A model generated the notes under the pieces. The model was not told where the DNA came from, searched no databases, and worked only from the letters and a program-made list of their open reading frames with translations. Source: Mesoaciditoga sp. (GTDB lineage: Bacteria > Thermotogota > Thermotogae > Mesoaciditogales > Mesoaciditogaceae). Taken from it: a stretch of DNA of 34,068 nucleotides. Positions 31,763 through 34,068 of this stretch are shown in pieces. How positions within the stretch are numbered: position 1 is the first letter of the stretch; each line of letters opens with the position of its first letter. The translations under genes were made by a program, and so were the position numbers. The DNA lies in contig WFYR01000117.1 of the NCBI GenBank assembly GCA_015489955.1, forward strand, positions 1 to 34,068. The letters are read 5' to 3'.

Positions 31763-32716
31763 ATGCCGATGTTCAATCTTTCTGGGTTGTCTAACGAACC
31801 AAAGGAAAAAAATTACGACGTGATCGTAGTGGGAGCCGGACCAGGGGGATTGACGGCATCTATTTACGCGCGTCGTGCTGGATTGAAAACGTTAGTTTTT
31901 GAAAGGGCAACAGAAGGCGGACAGATAACTTTAACTAATATGGTAGAAGATTATCCGGGTTTTTCTTCAATAAGTGGCGAGGGACTGGCAGAGAAGTTTG
32001 TAGACCATGCAAGAGAATTCGGAGTTAAATTTGCAAATGAAGAAGTTATGGAAATGTCTTTAGATGGCGATTTGAAGAAGATAAAAACAGATATGGGAAA
32101 TGAATATACGGCAAAGGTAATTGTGATGGCAACGGGAAGCAATCCGCGAAAACTTGGTGTTCCCGGAGAAGAAGAATTTGCCAATAGAGGTGTCTCTTAT
32201 TGTGCGGTTTGTGATGGTTCATTTTTCAAAGATAAAGAAGTTGTAGTTGTAGGTGGAGGGGATAGCGCGGTAGAAGAGGGAATTTACCTTTCCAAAATCG
32301 CATCTAAGGTTCGCATAATTCACCGTCGTGATAAATTGAGAGCTCAAAAGATCGTTCAAGAAAGGGCTTTTAAAATTCCAAATATGGAATTCATCTGGGA
32401 TACAGTCGTAACAGAAATTGGTGGAAAAGACGCGGTAGAATACGTTACGTTGAAGAACGTGAAAAGTGGTGAAACTTCCAAGTTGGAAACATCTGGAGTT
32501 TTCATATACGTTGGTCTTGTTCCTAACTCTGAACTTGTTAAAGATTTAGTAGATGTCGATCAAAGTGGTTTCATCTTGACAGATGAGCATATGGAAACCA
32601 ATGCGAAAGGCGTTTATGCCGTTGGTGACGTAAGAAAAACCGTTTTAAGACAGGTTGTGACGGCTGCTGCAGACGGAGCAATAGCGGGTGTAGATCTCAC
32701 AAAGTATTTCGATTGA
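31763..32716 (+). CDS. trxB: Thioredoxin reductase
   Basis: This FAD enzyme passes electrons from NAD(P)H to a thioredoxin-like partner, most likely the PDO encoded five bases upstream. The 317-residue product has the FAD motif VVGAGPGGLTASIYARRAG, the redox Cys pair C147-A-V-C150 followed by Asp, the nucleotide motif VVGGGDSAVEEGIYLS, and the C-terminal YAVGDVRKTVLRQVVTAAADGA. The central AV in the CxxC is a mild variant of the usual AT. AAAGGAG lies about 11 bases before the ATG at 31763. A terminator follows. Confidence 0.95.
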   Translation: MPMFNLSGLSNEPKEKNYDVIVVGAGPGGLTASIYARRAGLKTLVFERATEGGQITLTNMVEDYPGFSSISGEGLAEKFVDHAREFGVKFANEEVMEMSLDGDLKKIKTDMGNEYTAKVIVMATGSNPRKLGVPGEEEFANRGVSYCAVCDGSFFKDKEVVVVGGGDSAVEEGIYLSKIASKVRIIHRRDKLRAQKIVQERAFKIPNMEFIWDTVVTEIGGKDAVEYVTLKNVKSGETSKLETSGVFIYVGLVPNSELVKDLVDVDQSGFILTDEHMETNAKGVYAVGDVRKTVLRQVVTAAADGAIAGVDLTKYFD

Positions 32717-32740
32717 CACACGATCATACAGAAAATTCAA

Positions 32741-32766
32741 AAGAGAGGCGATTGCCTCTCTTTTTT
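32741..32766 (+). terminator. Intrinsic terminator after trxB
   Basis: AAGAGAGGC (32741-32749) and GCCTCTCTT (32754-32762) form a perfect 9-bp stem with a 4-base GATT loop. A run of six T starts at 32761. It ends the PDO-trxB operon. Confidence 0.92.
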
Positions 32767-32856
32767 GTGATTTTGAAAAGTTGGTTGATCTTTTGATTTG
32801 TGATGCACGAAAAAATATTTATCGAAACACTTACCATCACGGATTCACTCTTTTAT

Positions 32857-32964
32857 CCATCTTACGACTCAAAAAACGAGGCACGCTCAGACACTCATCC
32901 GTGGGTGCTTCGCTTTCTCAACACATCCGTGTGTTTCTCAACCTCGTTTTATGACTCCGGATGG
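32857..32964. repeat. Nested inverted repeat enclosing twin UCCG-loop hairpins
   Basis: The outer arms are AAAACGAGG (32873-32881) and CCTCGTTTT (32942-32950), perfect over nine bases. They extend imperfectly to CCATC (32857-32861) with GATGG (32960-32964). Inside are two hairpins with the same TCCG loop: CACTCA-TCCG-TGGGTG (32892-32907, one G-T wobble) and AACACA-TCCG-TGTGTT (32920-32935). Each hairpin is associated with TTTCTCAAC (32914-32922 and 32934-32942), a 20-base period. The result resembles a branched structured RNA or a cruciform-forming extragenic element. Confidence 0.65.
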
Positions 32965-33035
32965 AGAGTTCTTAAGTGATGGCACGTGTTTCAAGGAAGT
33001 TTTTTGCTTAAGATAAAATAAGAAGTGTCTGCAGA

Positions 33036-33155
33036 GCTATTTTTGTATAAAAATCTGTCCCCCGTGTATGGGAGAAATGGCGGTGAAGCTATTTTTTATA
33101 CAGTCTGCCTCCACTTGTGGGGGAAGTGGCGGCGAAGCCGACGTAGGGGGTTTCT
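33036..33155 (+). repeat. Two imperfect tandem GC-rich palindromic units
   Basis: Unit 1 (33036-33087) and unit 2 (33088-33136) both begin GCTATTTTT, pass through TCTG and a C-rich then G-rich stretch, and end in GGCGGTGAA or GGCGGCGAA. A partial continuation (GCCGACGTAGGGGG) follows. Unit 2 can fold as CCTCCAC with GTGGGGG, and as GGC-GAA-GCC. It stands out as GC-rich against the AT-rich surroundings. It recalls REP-like extragenic palindromes seen in other phyla, but I cannot identify the family. Confidence 0.6.
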
Positions 33156-33301
33156 CCATTTGTGACGAGAATTGATGTACGATATTTATCCTCTATTTAC
33201 CACTTTTTCTCACTTGTTACTACTTACGACTCATTATTTACTCATAGAGACGAAGCGCGTTAAGAATTAAAAGCTCCAAAAATACATTAAGGAATGGATT
33301 T

Positions 33302-34068
33302 TTACATATTTTCTTTATTATCGGAAACCATCTTTTTGAATTTCAAATAACTCATGAAATTTTTGGGGAGCGTTTTGAAGAGCCTTGAAAAAAGAAAATA
33401 CGCGCCAAGGCCTACTAACGTTGCCAATATGTATCTTTCACTTTTGTGAATGTAAATCATAAAGGGGTACATCAAGCCGGTCATCAAAGCGGAAGCAAAA
33501 ACAACGCGCAAAAAATACCAAATATCGAAAAACCATATTTTTAGTTTTCTTCTCAAGGAAATCAATATGGCAATGGTGAAATAGAAGGAAACAAGTGATG
33601 TTGAAAGGGCTAATCCAGTTTGCTTTAGAGGATGAATGAAGAGAAAATTCAAAAGGATGTTAAACCCTATTCCCGCAATTCCGTAATACATAGGAGTCTT
33701 TGTATCTTTAAAAGCGTAGTAAATTCTCACCAACACGCCGTTGTATGAGGTTGTGAAGAGCGATATTCCGGCCGCTATAAGAGGGGGATAAGTCAAAAGC
33801 GTTGATTGATAAGTGAAATTACCACGTTGAAATACGATTCCTATAATTCCCTTGGCAAGGGGAAAAAGCGCAAACGACACGGGAATCAGGAAAAAAGACA
33901 GCATTTTCATCGTTTTTTTCACGGTTAAAGTAAGGGATTTCATATCTTCATTGGCTGCGTATGAAGAAATTGAAGGGTAACTCGCCTGCATGACAGGCGT
34001 TCCTAAAATTCCAGTTGCCGCTCCGCTTATTCTTCTTGCAAACATCAAAGCGCTTATGGCACCAATGT
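33302..34068 (-). CDS. murJ: Lipid II flippase MurJ, 3' part
   Basis: This is the C-terminal part of an integral membrane protein, open to the right window edge, so the start is outside. In-frame codons continue through the last bases of the window as Ile-Gly-Ala-Ile-Ser-Ala-Leu before MFARRISGAA. The visible roughly 255 residues carry about eight hydrophobic segments. They show MurJ-type features: GILGTPVMQASYPSISSYAAN, then IPVSFALFPLAKGIIGIVFQRGNF, then NGVLVRIYYAFKDTKTPMYYG, and GLALSTSLVSFYFTI. MurJ flips the peptidoglycan precursor lipid II across the membrane. An O-antigen flippase of the same MOP superfamily is the alternative. No terminator was found after its stop. Confidence 0.88.
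   Translation of the reverse strand, partial: IGAISALMFARRISGAATGILGTPVMQASYPSISSYAANEDMKSLTLTVKKTMKMLSFFLIPVSFALFPLAKGIIGIVFQRGNFTYQSTLLTYPPLIAAGISLFTTSYNGVLVRIYYAFKDTKTPMYYGIAGIGFNILLNFLFIHPLKQTGLALSTSLVSFYFTIAILISLRRKLKIWFFDIWYFLRVVFASALMTGLMYPFMIYIHKSERYILATLVGLGAYFLFSRLFKTLPKNFMSYLKFKKMVSDNKENM

Larger units (their letters stand above)
32767..33301. other. Gene-free intergenic stretch with repeats
   Basis: About 535 bases separate the trxB terminator from the convergent murJ gene. I find no convincing coding frame, tRNA or promoter here. It holds three features. One is a nested inverted-repeat element with two small hairpins (32857-32964). The second is two imperfect tandem copies of a roughly 50-base GC-rich unit (33036-33136, with a tail to about 33155). 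The third is a direct repeat, CTTACGACTCA, at 32861-32871 and 33223-33233. The rest is AT-rich and pyrimidine-rich. Confidence 0.75.

Noticed and set aside
33036-33155. CRISPR array
   Set aside because: Only two imperfect, adjacent units without unique spacers and no cas genes nearby.
32767-33301. Hidden tRNA or protein gene in the gap
   Set aside because: No cloverleaf with CCA-like end and no open frame with start signals was found. The inverted repeats do not match tRNA arms.

Overview
The window reads like a chromosome segment from a member of the Thermotogota. The protein sequences are rich in Glu, Lys and Ile, and base composition is roughly 40% GC by eye. Several blocks recall Thermotoga-type gene order: pgsA-thpR-recA-recX-rny, remA-gmk-rpoZ-coaBC, and a two-Cys-pair protein disulfide oxidoreductase beside thioredoxin reductase. 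The lineage call is inference. A deep-branching relative such as the Mesoaciditogales is possible but cannot be settled from this sequence. Many genes overlap by 1-20 bases, and most recognisable promoters carry an extended -10 (TGn before the hexamer).

Layout. 1-2.0 kb: an unrecognised gene, a solitary type IV pilin-like gene with its own promoter and terminator, and a DegV-family lipid-binding protein. 2.0-9.4 kb: a cyclic-di-GMP block. A GAF-PAS-PAS-GGDEF cyclase (minus strand) diverges from a GAF-PAS-GAF-HD-GYP phosphodiesterase, followed by a REC-GGDEF response regulator whose end overlaps an RND/MMPL-type exporter. 9.5-11.8 kb: a two-gene threonine-to-glycine operon (epimerase-type threonine dehydrogenase plus 2-amino-3-ketobutyrate CoA ligase) with a clear terminator. 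11.8-16.7 kb, minus strand: an oxidoreductase, a ferritin-like diiron protein, an exported protein and an aspartate-type aminotransferase. A FolT-type ECF vitamin transporter subunit follows, with its own promoter and an attenuator-like leader.

16.8-23.3 kb, plus strand: a densely overlapping operon of DUF4416, rimO, pgsA, thpR, recA, recX, rny and a GlpP-type antiterminator. 23.4-31.0 kb: a second dense operon of a 50-residue protein, a degenerate ABC ATPase, a PfkB sugar kinase, a CBS-pair protein, mtaB, a class IV aminotransferase, yicC, remA, gmk, rpoZ and coaBC. 31.0-32.8 kb: the disulfide oxidoreductase and thioredoxin reductase pair, ending in a strong terminator. 32.8-33.3 kb: a gene-free stretch with nested inverted repeats and tandem motifs. 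33.3 kb to the end: the 3' part of a MurJ lipid II flippase on the minus strand.

The items most worth a second look are these: the degenerate ABC ATPase with its coupled small protein, kinase and CBS neighbours; a terminator-like hairpin inside the glpP coding region; the folT leader with mutually exclusive pairings; the twin-hairpin element at 32857-32964; and a perfect dyad over the promoter of the oxidoreductase/diiron operon. Functional statements are based on remembered family motifs. No database search was run.
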